From positions 1 to 61,669 of the IMG/VR virus record IMGVR_UViG_3300029985_000045: a DNA stretch of 61,669 nucleotides, one strand, 5' to 3'. A program made the position numbers and the translations under genes. Shown here piece after piece: positions 45,293-54,138 of the stretch. The notes beneath the pieces were generated by a model. That model did no database searches and was not told where the DNA came from. It saw nothing but the letters and a program-made list of their open reading frames with translations. The stretch is from a virus. Numbering within the stretch: the stretch's first letter is position 1; each line of letters starts with the position of its first letter.

Positions 45293-45784
45293 ATGGAAGA
45301 GACAAAGTATTGTCAGTACTGCGATAAGAATAAACCACTAGATGCATTTCAAAAGAGTCGTGCTAAGTGCAGACCTTGTAGAACTCTTGAGACCAAGAAG
45401 TGGAAACAAGAGAATTCTGACCAGCATTATCTATATCAAAAAGAGTATAAGGCAAAACGATATAAGTCGGATCTCAACTTTAAGATTAAGGTCATCTTAA
45501 GATCTCGTGTTCGTAAATTTCTCAAGAACAATTGGAAGAGTGGGTCGTCAGTCGACATGCTCGGTTGCTCTGTAGAAGATTTTAAGTTACATATAGAGTC
45601 AAAGTGGCAAGAAGGAATGTCGTGGGATAACTGGTCAAAACTTGGCTGGCATCTAGACCACATACTTCCTCTAGACTCATTCGATCTTTCTAAACCAGAA
45701 GATATGGCTAAGGCATGCCACTTCACGAATCTCCAACCGTTATGGGCTCTAGAGAATTGTATTAAGTCAAACAAGGTAGAATAA
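45293..45784 (+). CDS. HNH homing endonuclease
   Basis: 163 residues from the ATG at 45293; a GTG two codons earlier is also in frame. Zinc ribbon CQYC ... CRPC, basic linker, and an HNH of the GWHLDHILPLDSF ... NLQPLW type. Leaderless by promoter position. Placed directly before the first head-tail gene. Confidence 0.88.
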   Translation: MEETKYCQYCDKNKPLDAFQKSRAKCRPCRTLETKKWKQENSDQHYLYQKEYKAKRYKSDLNFKIKVILRSRVRKFLKNNWKSGSSVDMLGCSVEDFKLHIESKWQEGMSWDNWSKLGWHLDHILPLDSFDLSKPEDMAKACHFTNLQPLWALENCIKSNKVE

Positions 45785-45788
45785 AGCC

Positions 45789-46613
45789 ATGAGTATGGAT
45801 CGCCCGAACCAACAGTTTCCGAACCCACCCGCGACCTCAGTCACCTCGACTCCGTCGCCGATGCCGATCTATCTTCCAGATCCTAGTATCAAGGGTGCCA
45901 GTTTCGATCAACTCCTTTCTCAACGTGGAATTCGCTTCATTCACTACAAAGCGATTCCTTGCATGAACATCAAGAGCACTGACTTTGAAGCTCATGAGCC
46001 TGACTGTCAGTTCTGCGATGACTCAGGAATTATCTACTACGCTCAAAACGAGATCTGGGGCGTATTTTCAGGAAATAGTATAGAGAAGACGTTTGAAGCC
46101 CACGGTGTGTGGGAGACTGGTAGCGCAGTCGTAACGCTTCCTACAACGTACCCAGACGGCACGCAAGCAGACTTCAATACCTTTGACAGGCTAGAGATGC
46201 CGGATTACACCGTGCGCCTCTGGGAGCTTAAGGGATATGAGCCTCGTCCCGGCAACATACAAGAGCTTCGTTATCCCGTTGAGAAGGTTGAGTTCGCATC
46301 TACAATTGTAGATGGAGTCCAGACTTTTTATTATCCAGATGTTGACTTCACGGTGAACGCCGACGGTCAGATCGTTTGGATAGATGGCCGTCAGCCAGAG
46401 TATAGTGCTGCTTTAGAGCGTGGTGCTGTTGTTGGTTGGGCGTATTTCGCTAAGCCAGTCTATGTGGTTCTCCAGTCACTTCGTGAACTTAGAATCACAC
46501 AGGAACTCGTCGGCGGAGTAAAAACCGCTATACGCTTGCCTCAACAAATCCTTGTTAGACGCGACTTTATGGTGGGTTCTGGTGAAAAGATTGTTAATGC
46601 CCCTATACGCTGA
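45789..46613 (+). CDS. Head-tail junction (neck) structural protein, putative
   Basis: 274 residues. Pro/Ser/Thr-rich first 30 residues, then IPCMNIKSTDF ... DCQFCDDSGIIYY, a Cys pattern (C...C-x2-C..GxxYY) typical of myovirus proteins encoded between capsid and tail genes. Mostly beta by composition. First gene of the structural run; assignment rests on this pattern and gene order. Confidence 0.6.
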   Translation: MSMDRPNQQFPNPPATSVTSTPSPMPIYLPDPSIKGASFDQLLSQRGIRFIHYKAIPCMNIKSTDFEAHEPDCQFCDDSGIIYYAQNEIWGVFSGNSIEKTFEAHGVWETGSAVVTLPTTYPDGTQADFNTFDRLEMPDYTVRLWELKGYEPRPGNIQELRYPVEKVEFASTIVDGVQTFYYPDVDFTVNADGQIVWIDGRQPEYSAALERGAVVGWAYFAKPVYVVLQSLRELRITQELVGGVKTAIRLPQQILVRRDFMVGSGEKIVNAPIR

Positions 46614-46674
46614 GTTAAGCTCGATCTTGAGTTATAATGAACCTATCGAGTTGACGGGAGCTAATTAAACTTAT

Positions 46675-47316
46675 ATGATAAACTATAGCGATAAAATGAA
46701 AATTGCTAGACTATCTAATCCACTGAAAATGGATACAGTTTATCGTTGTTTTTGTGATACCTGCGGTAAAGATAGGGGCTATAAGCGCAAAGTGGATGCT
46801 AATAGGTCATGTTCTTCATGCGTTGCAAAGCAGCGCGTTATTTCAGAGGAAACTAAAGTTAGAATTAGCGATAGTATTAAAAAGTTGCCACCAATTTCAA
46901 AAGAATCTAGACTTAAGGCTGGATTAAAATTAAAGGGCAGAAAAGTCTCCTTAGAGACTAAGAAAAAATTAAGTTGCATAAAGAGATCTATACCTATAGA
47001 TCAATTTGATGATTTTTTAAACCCTATTAATAAAAGAGATAGGGATTTAATATATAAGAGTGGTCTATCTAAGTCAATTTACGAACGAGATAACTTCAGT
47101 TGTCAAGTTTGCTATAAAAATGGTAAACTCGTTGCTCACCATAAGAATGGTTTTGACCTATTTCCTCAAGAGCGCTTTGATGTTAACAACATAATAACTT
47201 TATGCAATAATTGTCATCAAAAGTTTCATAAAAAATTTGGTTATAAAAACAACACCAAAGATCAATTTCAATTATTTTTAAGTGAGGTTGTAAGTGCCAA
47301 CAGCAGTCTCACGTAA
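46675..47316 (+). CDS. HNH homing endonuclease with NUMOD3-like motifs
   Basis: 213 residues. N-terminal CDTCG/CSSC zinc motif, two NUMOD3-like segments (ISEETKVRISDSIKK and VSLETKKKLS), then HNH with CQVCYKNGKLVAHHKNGFD and CNNCHQKFH. Very AT-rich. Its last 23 bases overlap the start of the next structural gene, whose ribosome site lies inside it. Confidence 0.88.
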   Translation: MINYSDKMKIARLSNPLKMDTVYRCFCDTCGKDRGYKRKVDANRSCSSCVAKQRVISEETKVRISDSIKKLPPISKESRLKAGLKLKGRKVSLETKKKLSCIKRSIPIDQFDDFLNPINKRDRDLIYKSGLSKSIYERDNFSCQVCYKNGKLVAHHKNGFDLFPQERFDVNNIITLCNNCHQKFHKKFGYKNNTKDQFQLFLSEVVSANSSLT

Positions 47317-48823
47317 ACAATTTCGCCTTATGCAGGCAATTTTGCACGGCAAAATTGATGCTTCAAGATCTCCAAGGGGGGTTCCACCAAAATCTGTAGC
47401 GGCGAAGTATACTTCGCCAGGCGCTGGAGCAAGTGAACAGCATGGTGAAGACCGTGGTGGTTCTTGGGGTGCTAAACATCACGAAAAAGCTAAATCTAAA
47501 GTCAAAGAAGCCCGCAAGGAACGCAAGAAATCTAAGAAAGATTTAAAGAAGTCTTTTGAAGATCACTATGAAGGTCATGCAGCTGCATCTATTGTCATGA
47601 ACGACAATAATCAGATCCTTCTTGGTCGCCACTCTACTGGCGGCATGGCATTTCCTGGCGGCCACATGGATATGGCAGACGGCAGTACTGAGATTACAGC
47701 TCTTCGCGAACTTAAAGAAGAAGCTGGTATCACCGGTCGCAACCCCACTAAGGTGTGGTCTGGGAAGTTGAACGGCAACAAGTGCGATGTGTACTTGGTT
47801 GAGTCATTTACTGGTGAACCAAAGTCTACTAAAGAGTTAAAAGATCCTCGCTGGGTCGACGTTGAAGATATCCCTTGGGATGACTTGCGTGACTGCTGCC
47901 ACGAGCCATTAGAAAATTTTGTTCGTACTAAGATGCTCAAGTCTCTGCAAGGAATGATTGCAATTGAAAAGCTTGAGAAGAACATCATTCGTCAGCGTGC
48001 TGATGCAGTGATGGAAGTTACTCACGGTGATGCTCTGCGTCTTGTCGGTAACGGCATGTTCCGTAAACTTCGTTCTGAAGTGAAGGGCATGAAAGATGAG
48101 GACTTCAAAGACTTCCACATCGACACACATAAAGTTACTATCCGTCGCCACATGAGCGATGTATACTCTGGACGCGTCGAAGACGGTCACAAAGTCGTTT
48201 ATCAGTTTACAAACAAGAGCTTACCAGAACTTACTGCCGCTCTTATGTCTGTATTCGAGTGGTATGTTCCTGAGGATGAAGATTTCCTCAATGACGTACA
48301 CGACGACGCCTTAGATGACGATGTTATTCATGGTGGGGTTCAGAACCTCATTGAGAATTACAAGCGCCACAACATCGGCAACATCTATCAAGAGATGGAA
48401 ACTATTCGCGAGCAGATTCGCAATGGTATGGCCGTTGACTTGCAACAAGTTGAAGCCCGCATCATGAAACTCTTCGATAAACTAGAAGAAGTAGTCCATG
48501 ATGTGAGTGATAAACACAACCATCTCGTCGAGATGGCCGGATCAGAGATCGATGAACTTGAGAGCAAACTTCGTGCGTTGCAGAGCAAGATCGATGACAT
48601 GGGTAAAGGTCCTGAGACTGTTACTGCTTACAGCTCTTCACGTCCTAACGTCGCCCAGATCCATGACGACAGTTATCCTTATCTTCCGCGCCCTCAAGTT
48701 GAGATCTCTCCGAACGGAGCTATTAAAATTAGCTTCGGTACTGACTGGACTGACCTTGAGAAACAGAACTTTCTGCATGATATGCGTGCGAAGGTTGTGA
48801 AGCGCGAGAAGATAAATGGTTAA
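47294..48823 (+). CDS. Structural-locus protein with embedded Nudix domain
   Basis: 509 residues, GTG start with GAGGTTGTAA upstream. Residues 1-20 SRKQFRLMQAILHG resemble an N-terminal motif of phage head-assembly proteins; Lys-rich linker to ~90; Nudix domain 95-210 with PGGHMDMADGSTE and RELKEEAGI (REUXEEXGU half complete, the upstream Glu replaced); ~210-420 helical with coiled coil (IDELESKLRALQSKIDD); C-terminal ISFGTDWT. Such a fusion in a head-tail gene is unusual. Confidence 0.7.
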   Translation: MPTAVSRKQFRLMQAILHGKIDASRSPRGVPPKSVAAKYTSPGAGASEQHGEDRGGSWGAKHHEKAKSKVKEARKERKKSKKDLKKSFEDHYEGHAAASIVMNDNNQILLGRHSTGGMAFPGGHMDMADGSTEITALRELKEEAGITGRNPTKVWSGKLNGNKCDVYLVESFTGEPKSTKELKDPRWVDVEDIPWDDLRDCCHEPLENFVRTKMLKSLQGMIAIEKLEKNIIRQRADAVMEVTHGDALRLVGNGMFRKLRSEVKGMKDEDFKDFHIDTHKVTIRRHMSDVYSGRVEDGHKVVYQFTNKSLPELTAALMSVFEWYVPEDEDFLNDVHDDALDDDVIHGGVQNLIENYKRHNIGNIYQEMETIREQIRNGMAVDLQQVEARIMKLFDKLEEVVHDVSDKHNHLVEMAGSEIDELESKLRALQSKIDDMGKGPETVTAYSSSRPNVAQIHDDSYPYLPRPQVEISPNGAIKISFGTDWTDLEKQNFLHDMRAKVVKREKING

Positions 48824-49460
48824 CATATATCTTGAACTTGAACGCTTAAAAGTTACTCTACGCAACAAAGGTATGGACGAAGATTTCGTTAATACTGTAG
48901 TTGATAAAGCTGAAGCTGAGATAAATGATCGGCTATCGGAACAGATGTCTAATGCCATGGAGAATGCCATCCAGTCTGGTATGCAGAAGAAGTCTGCCGA
49001 CTTCATTAATGACTTACGTCCTGCTCCTGGTGCATTTCAATTGGAGACTGCTTCGGGAAATACTGACTTCTCAGAACCACCCATGCCCATGCTCGATAGG
49101 CTTCTTGCCTCTGGTGCTAAGCCAATGAAGGATGGATCTGGTATTTATAAGATCATCCCAGTTGGTGCTCCTAGTAAGACGCCTAGACCTTCTGTAGCCA
49201 GTAATATCTTTGAGGCTCAGAAAGCAATAGCGGCCGAAAGGTATGAAACGGCATTAGCTCAGTATAATAAGGTGAAGCCAAAGGGATCCAAGGTAGAATT
49301 TAGGACCGTAACCAGTAAGCAGAATAGAGCAACACAGTGGATCCTACCAGCTAAAGATAAGGACTTCACTGAGGATCTCAAGTCAATTAATGCGCTCTTA
49401 GATGAGTCTCATGATGACATAGTAATGAGTATAATAAGAGAATATGAGGAAAACTTCTAG
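48816..49460 (+). CDS. Putative virion/neck protein
   Basis: 214 residues. Helical N-terminus, Pro-rich middle, and FRTVTSKQ ... ATQWILPAKDKDF, which resembles the FRTVSxKQ...W motif of minor head or neck proteins of large myoviruses. Start overlaps the upstream stop by eight bases. Confidence 0.6.
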   Translation: MVNIYLELERLKVTLRNKGMDEDFVNTVVDKAEAEINDRLSEQMSNAMENAIQSGMQKKSADFINDLRPAPGAFQLETASGNTDFSEPPMPMLDRLLASGAKPMKDGSGIYKIIPVGAPSKTPRPSVASNIFEAQKAIAAERYETALAQYNKVKPKGSKVEFRTVTSKQNRATQWILPAKDKDFTEDLKSINALLDESHDDIVMSIIREYEENF

Positions 49461-50035
49461 TGAAGACATGTAGCAAATGTAAGCAAATTAAAGTTAAAGA
49501 AGAATTTGGTAAACATAAGAATGGGAAAAATGGATTAGATTCGAGATGTAAAACATGTTTAACTCAATACAGAAAGAGCATGGTTGCAAACTCTAATGTT
49601 AGAAATAAAGCATGGTATGAGGCAAACAAGGATCGAAAATCCTTATATAACAAAATCTGGAAAGAAGCAAACTTAGAACATCTTAGTGATTATAACAGCG
49701 TATACCAAACAAATAGATATAAAACTGACATAGAGTACAAACTAAAAGTAAGTTTAAGATCTAGGCTAAATAAGGCAATTAGTGGTAATTATAAGTCTGG
49801 TTCTGCTGTAGAGGATTTAGGGTGCACAATTGACGAATTAAAAGTTCATCTCGAGGTACAATTTAAGTCAGGCATGAGTTGGGATAACCATGGTAGATTT
49901 GGTTGGCACATTGACCATATAGATCCGCTTACCGCATTTGACTTAACTGATCCAGTTCAAGTAAAGACAGCATGCAATTTTAAGAATCTTCAACCCTTGT
50001 GGTGGAAAGAAAACATCTTGAAAGGTGGAGCTTAA
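49460..50035 (+). CDS. HNH homing endonuclease
   Basis: 191 residues, GTG start sharing its G with the upstream TAG. Zinc ribbon CSKCKQIKV ... CKTC, basic helical linker and FGWHIDHIDPLTAFD ... NLQPLWWKEN. Closely related to the 45293 enzyme. AT-rich; its end contains the ribosome site of the next structural gene. Confidence 0.88.
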   Translation: MKTCSKCKQIKVKEEFGKHKNGKNGLDSRCKTCLTQYRKSMVANSNVRNKAWYEANKDRKSLYNKIWKEANLEHLSDYNSVYQTNRYKTDIEYKLKVSLRSRLNKAISGNYKSGSAVEDLGCTIDELKVHLEVQFKSGMSWDNHGRFGWHIDHIDPLTAFDLTDPVQVKTACNFKNLQPLWWKENILKGGA

Positions 50036-50036
50036 T

Positions 50037-50780
50037 ATGAGTTTTTGTATGCCGGAGATCGTCGTTGAGAAAGTGCTTGAGTACGGCATTAAAGAACTGC
50101 GCAACAACAAACGTGCATTCTACGACCTGTTCGCTCAGTTCACGCAAGATGAACTTAATTTAGACTATGGTCCCAAGTACTTAGACGACATCTGGAAGTG
50201 GTTCAGCACCACCAAGATTCCGGTCGTAAAGGCCTGGTCGTTCAATACCCAAGTTATCCCCTGCATCTCGGTTCACTTAGCTAACGAGACTGAGGATGAG
50301 AGCAAGGCCTCTATCGGCGACATCGCTGGTGACTTTGGTGGATTCGCTGAAATCAACACTGGGGTGTTCACTGTTATGGTGGACATCGGTATCCATGCCA
50401 ACAAGGCTGGCGACCACGTTCTCTGGCTGTATTACATTGTTGCTTATATCCTGTTCAAACATAAGCTTATGGCTCATCGCCTGGGCTTGAAGCTCCATAC
50501 GTTCTCTGCTTCTGATTACAACAAGGAACAGACTAAGATGACAGATAATATCTGGACTCGCTGGGTTCGCTTCCGTTGCACTACAGAGAACTTTTGGGAA
50601 GCTGAGCCTTTCAAAGAGATTTTGGCCATCAATACTGACCCCGCGGTCGGACTGGTTCCATCTGAGGATATCGCAGCCAGCATGGACGTTGATTTGACTA
50701 AGGTTAATAGAACAGAGAACCAAGGAATCAAAGTCGACCGTATTGGCGACTTAGATGATTCAGAAGATTTAGAGACTTAA
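50037..50780 (+). CDS. Putative neck / tail completion protein
   Basis: 247 residues from the ATG at 50037 (GGTGGAGCTTAAT upstream). Helical N-terminus, beta-rich middle (VHLANETEDES, GVFTVMVDIGIHA), acidic end. Its position just before the sheath and its size fit a tail terminator or connector; no sequence motif decides. Confidence 0.55.
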   Translation: MSFCMPEIVVEKVLEYGIKELRNNKRAFYDLFAQFTQDELNLDYGPKYLDDIWKWFSTTKIPVVKAWSFNTQVIPCISVHLANETEDESKASIGDIAGDFGGFAEINTGVFTVMVDIGIHANKAGDHVLWLYYIVAYILFKHKLMAHRLGLKLHTFSASDYNKEQTKMTDNIWTRWVRFRCTTENFWEAEPFKEILAINTDPAVGLVPSEDIAASMDVDLTKVNRTENQGIKVDRIGDLDDSEDLET

Positions 50781-50818
50781 GTGGTATATCCAGTTAAAAT
50801 AGAGAGTAAGGAGCTTAT

Positions 50819-51097
50819 ATGAGCAAAAAGTGGAAACACAGAGATAAAGACGGACGCGAGGTCATTGAAGACGTCGCCGATGATGCAGTCATTGCTGAAG
50901 AATCAGCTCCTGAAGAAGTCATCGAAATTCCGATGGTTGACTTCGATGGATGGTATGGTGCACGTCGCAGCCGTATCCCTGTTCATCACCATAAAGAGAT
51001 TTTGAAGGCTGATTTCAAAGCCCGCAAAATGCCGGTTATGGGTACGATGGCACAGTTTGATGAAATGTTGAAACTATATGGTGTGAAGCTAGCATAA
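50819..51097 (+). CDS. Small structural-locus protein
   Basis: 92 residues. Basic start, acidic middle, then DFDGWYGARRSRIPVHHHKEIL. GTAAGGAGCTTAT precedes the ATG. Conserved-looking, function unknown; may be a chaperone or minor tail protein. Confidence 0.55.
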   Translation: MSKKWKHRDKDGREVIEDVADDAVIAEESAPEEVIEIPMVDFDGWYGARRSRIPVHHHKEILKADFKARKMPVMGTMAQFDEMLKLYGVKLA

Positions 51098-51117
51098 TTC
51101 TAGCTAAGCATCTATGT

Positions 51118-51123
51118 TATAAT
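51118..51123 (+). promoter_or_regulatory. Extended -10 box for the sheath gene
   Basis: TGTTATAAT (TGnTATAAT), with a 37-base leader containing AGGAGACT before the ATG at 51161. Confidence 0.6.
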
Positions 51124-51160
51124 TGGGTGAGATACATACTTGACTCAGGAGACTTAACAC

Positions 51161-53401
51161 ATGGCAATTAATGTAAGCTTTAATGGTGCTACCATTTACA
51201 AACCAGGTGCTTACTCACAAGTAGAGATTGATCTCGGCGGAGGCTTCCCGTTAAGCCCTACCGGAATCATCGCTCTCTTTGGAGAAGCAGACGCGGGTGC
51301 TCCTGGCTCCGCAGAACCGAATCTTGCAAACAACGTTTTCGGTCCAGATCAATACAACCAAATTTTGGCTAAGTACGGTTCTGGTAACATCGTTGATGCA
51401 TGTAACTTCTTGTTTGCTCCGGGCGCTGATGGCGCAATTCCGGGTGGCGCACAAGCTGTGTACATCTACAAGACAAACGCTTCTACTCAAGCAACGCTTG
51501 ATCCGATTGCTGCTGGCGCAACTCCTTTCGGAATGTTGCAGTCACAAGCATACGGCGTCGGAGGTAACCTTGTTACTTTCAAAAACACTATCACTCCAGA
51601 AGGACAAGCTGTTCTGACGAGCGCTGTTATCACTTTCCCTGTTGTTGTTACAACCGGAACAAATGATACTCTCGCTTACTCGTTGAACGGTGGTGCTCCT
51701 GCTACTGCGACTGTTGCTGCTGACTCTTACGCTTCTGCTGCTGCTCTTGCTACGGCATTGAACACTGCACTCGGCGCAAACACTATGGTTGCTGCTGCTG
51801 GAACTGTAGCTAACACAATCACTTTGACTCAAGCAATTGCTTCGAACCCACAACGTAATGGTTACGGTCGTTCGATGCAGCTTGGTTCAGGAAACATCAG
51901 CACAAGCATCGGACTTTCGTCTAACGCTTTCGCTGCTGCTGCTTCTGAGCCTATGGCTACTCTGGTTGTTGCAAACCCTGTTTCGACTCTTACTGAGAGC
52001 GCAACTGTTGGTGGAGACATTCCTTTGTCGATCGGTCGTTCTGCAACTGGTGGCGTAACTGCTGCTTCAGTTACTATCGGAGCTACTGCGATCACGCTGA
52101 CTCAAACTGGTGCTACTCCTGCTTCGTACAGCCTCCCAATCGCTAACTTCCCTTCTATTCAGTCTGTTGCTTCTTTCATCAACACTCTGTCAGGATGGAG
52201 TGCTTCAGTAGAGAGCGTTCAAATCGGTCTTCAACCGATCACTGTTCTCGACCAAGTTTCAGCTGTTGGCGCTTTGTACAGCGGCGCAACTGCTCAACAA
52301 CCTGCTCGCATCAAAATGGATGCAAGTGAAGTTGTTGGCTTCTTCGCTGCAAGCACACAAGTTAACCTGGTTCCTTCGGTTTCTGCTTCGCAAACTGCAG
52401 TAAAAACTGTTGGTCTTCCAGATCAACAAGGCGTTCCAAACGCTCTCTACCTCACTGGTGGAGTTCTTGGAGCAACTGCTTCTGCTGACATCGTTAACGC
52501 ATTGAGCAAGTTTGAGAAATTCCGCGTTAACGCGGTTGTTCCTTTGTTCTCGCGTGATGCTTCACAAGACATCCTTGATGAAGTTACTGACCCGTCTTCG
52601 ACTTACACTATTGCTGCTGTTCACCAAGCTGTGAAAACTCACTGCTCGTTGATGGCGACTACTAAGAAAAAGTCTGAGCGTCAAGGTTACTTGTCGATGA
52701 AGGACACGTACGCAAACTGTAAATCTGAGATCGCTACTACTGCTGACGCACGTCAACAGATGGTCATCCAAGATATCCGTCAAGCTGATTCTGCTGGTAA
52801 CATCCAGTGGTTCCAACCTTGGGCTGGAGCTTGTTTGCTCGCTGGTGCTCGCGGCGGTTCGCCTGTCGGTAACCCGATGACATTCAAATATTTCAACATG
52901 TCTGGTATCCGCCAGACTGGTCAATTGCTCTCGACTGCTGAGCAGAACATTGTTATCGACTTCGATCCAGATGTCGCATACGATGACGCTATCCAAAATG
53001 GCGTTACGTTCTGGGAAGCACCACAAACTGGTGGATTCCGCCTCGTTGTCGATAACACGACCTACGGTAAAGATGGAAACTGGGTATACAACCGTGCCCA
53101 CGTTCTCTACGCTTCCGATGTCCTTGCTTATGACTTCCGTAACCAATTAGAGAACATCTACATTGGTCTGAAGAACACTGTGAACGCTGTCGAAGTTCAA
53201 TCGACTTGCGCAGCTATCTTGGCTACTTACCTGGCACAAGGAATCACGGTTTCTACTTCTGACGCGAAAAACGGCTACAAAGCCCTTGTAGTTCAGATCA
53301 ACGGAAACACGATCAATGTATCGGTAACTGTTAAGCTTGTTGAAGGTATCGACTTTATCTTGGCTAACATCACTCTGCAAAGAGCTAGTTCGTCAACATA
53401 A
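51161..53401 (+). CDS. Contractile tail sheath protein
   Basis: 746 residues, one of the longest genes here. N-terminus FNGATIYKPGAYSQVE is the usual sheath start; the Ala/Thr/Ser/Val-rich middle (about 130-430) is a surface insertion; the C-terminal part (NWVYNRAHVLYASDVLAY ... NQLENIYIGLKNT) is the conserved polymerisation and handshake domain. Strongly biased codon use fits very high expression. Followed by a classical terminator. Confidence 0.9.
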   Translation: MAINVSFNGATIYKPGAYSQVEIDLGGGFPLSPTGIIALFGEADAGAPGSAEPNLANNVFGPDQYNQILAKYGSGNIVDACNFLFAPGADGAIPGGAQAVYIYKTNASTQATLDPIAAGATPFGMLQSQAYGVGGNLVTFKNTITPEGQAVLTSAVITFPVVVTTGTNDTLAYSLNGGAPATATVAADSYASAAALATALNTALGANTMVAAAGTVANTITLTQAIASNPQRNGYGRSMQLGSGNISTSIGLSSNAFAAAASEPMATLVVANPVSTLTESATVGGDIPLSIGRSATGGVTAASVTIGATAITLTQTGATPASYSLPIANFPSIQSVASFINTLSGWSASVESVQIGLQPITVLDQVSAVGALYSGATAQQPARIKMDASEVVGFFAASTQVNLVPSVSASQTAVKTVGLPDQQGVPNALYLTGGVLGATASADIVNALSKFEKFRVNAVVPLFSRDASQDILDEVTDPSSTYTIAAVHQAVKTHCSLMATTKKKSERQGYLSMKDTYANCKSEIATTADARQQMVIQDIRQADSAGNIQWFQPWAGACLLAGARGGSPVGNPMTFKYFNMSGIRQTGQLLSTAEQNIVIDFDPDVAYDDAIQNGVTFWEAPQTGGFRLVVDNTTYGKDGNWVYNRAHVLYASDVLAYDFRNQLENIYIGLKNTVNAVEVQSTCAAILATYLAQGITVSTSDAKNGYKALVVQINGNTINVSVTVKLVEGIDFILANITLQRASSST

Positions 53402-53426
53402 TCAAGACTCTGAGTTAGTATCTAGA

Positions 53427-53460
53427 AGGCCCGGTGGAAACACTGGGCCTTTTTCTTTTC
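53427..53460 (+). terminator. Rho-independent terminator after the sheath gene
   Basis: Stem AGGCCCGGTG/CACTGGGCCT (one G-T pair) with GAAA tetraloop followed by TTTTCTTTTC. Confidence 0.92.
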
Positions 53461-53556
53461 TTAACTTAGTTTGGTGTATAGTATTCTCATGGGTTGCATA
53501 GTGCAGCCTCAAAAAATGGATGGTACTGGTCAACCACAAGACCAAAAGGAAAAAGT

Positions 53557-54120
53557 ATGGCAGCAAAGATGCCCTCATTTATCACAGGTGCGAATGCGAA
53601 GATTAAAGTAGGCGGTAAGACGTTTGCTTATGCTTCGGATGTCTCTTATCAAGTATCGGTAGACACCATTCCGATCGAAACTATGGGTCGTTACGAAGCA
53701 GTGTCGAACGAACCGGTTAACTACTCTGTTGCAGGAGAGTTAAGCGTTGTTCGTTATACCGCTATCGCAAACCAAAACGGTATGCCCGGAACGAACTCGA
53801 CTGGTAACGGTCTTGGTGAAGTTAACTACACTACTGGCGGAAACGGCAGTTTTGAAATTAACCCAGGTAACATTTTGCTTTCGCAAACATGGGACCTCGC
53901 CGTATTCCAAAAAACACAGACTGGCGCAACGGCTGGTGGCGGAACTGCTCAGGTTACTGATGCTGTTCAGTTCATCACGATCGCTGACTGCCGTTTCAAC
54001 CGTAAGAGCGCAGCGTTGAACAAACGCGGTATCTTGGTTGATCGTCTTTCGTTCGTTGGAATTCTTGCTAGTGACGACAGCTTCGAAGCGTCGAACTCTG
54101 GCGATACAGACTTGTCGTAA
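53557..54120 (+). CDS. Tail tube protein, copy 1
   Basis: 187 residues from the ATG at 53557 (AAAGGAAAAAGT upstream). SFITGANAKIKVGGKTFAY and SVAGELSVVRY are shared with the next gene; the beta-rich pattern fits tail tube proteins, which follow the sheath gene in myoviruses. Biased codons. Probably the main tube subunit. Confidence 0.75.
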   Translation: MAAKMPSFITGANAKIKVGGKTFAYASDVSYQVSVDTIPIETMGRYEAVSNEPVNYSVAGELSVVRYTAIANQNGMPGTNSTGNGLGEVNYTTGGNGSFEINPGNILLSQTWDLAVFQKTQTGATAGGGTAQVTDAVQFITIADCRFNRKSAALNKRGILVDRLSFVGILASDDSFEASNSGDTDLS

Positions 54121-54138
54121 TTTTAAGGAGCAGTACGG

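Noticed and set aside
52562-53146. 194-codon minus ORF inside the sheath gene
   Set aside because: Antisense shadow caused by the strong codon bias of the sheath gene.
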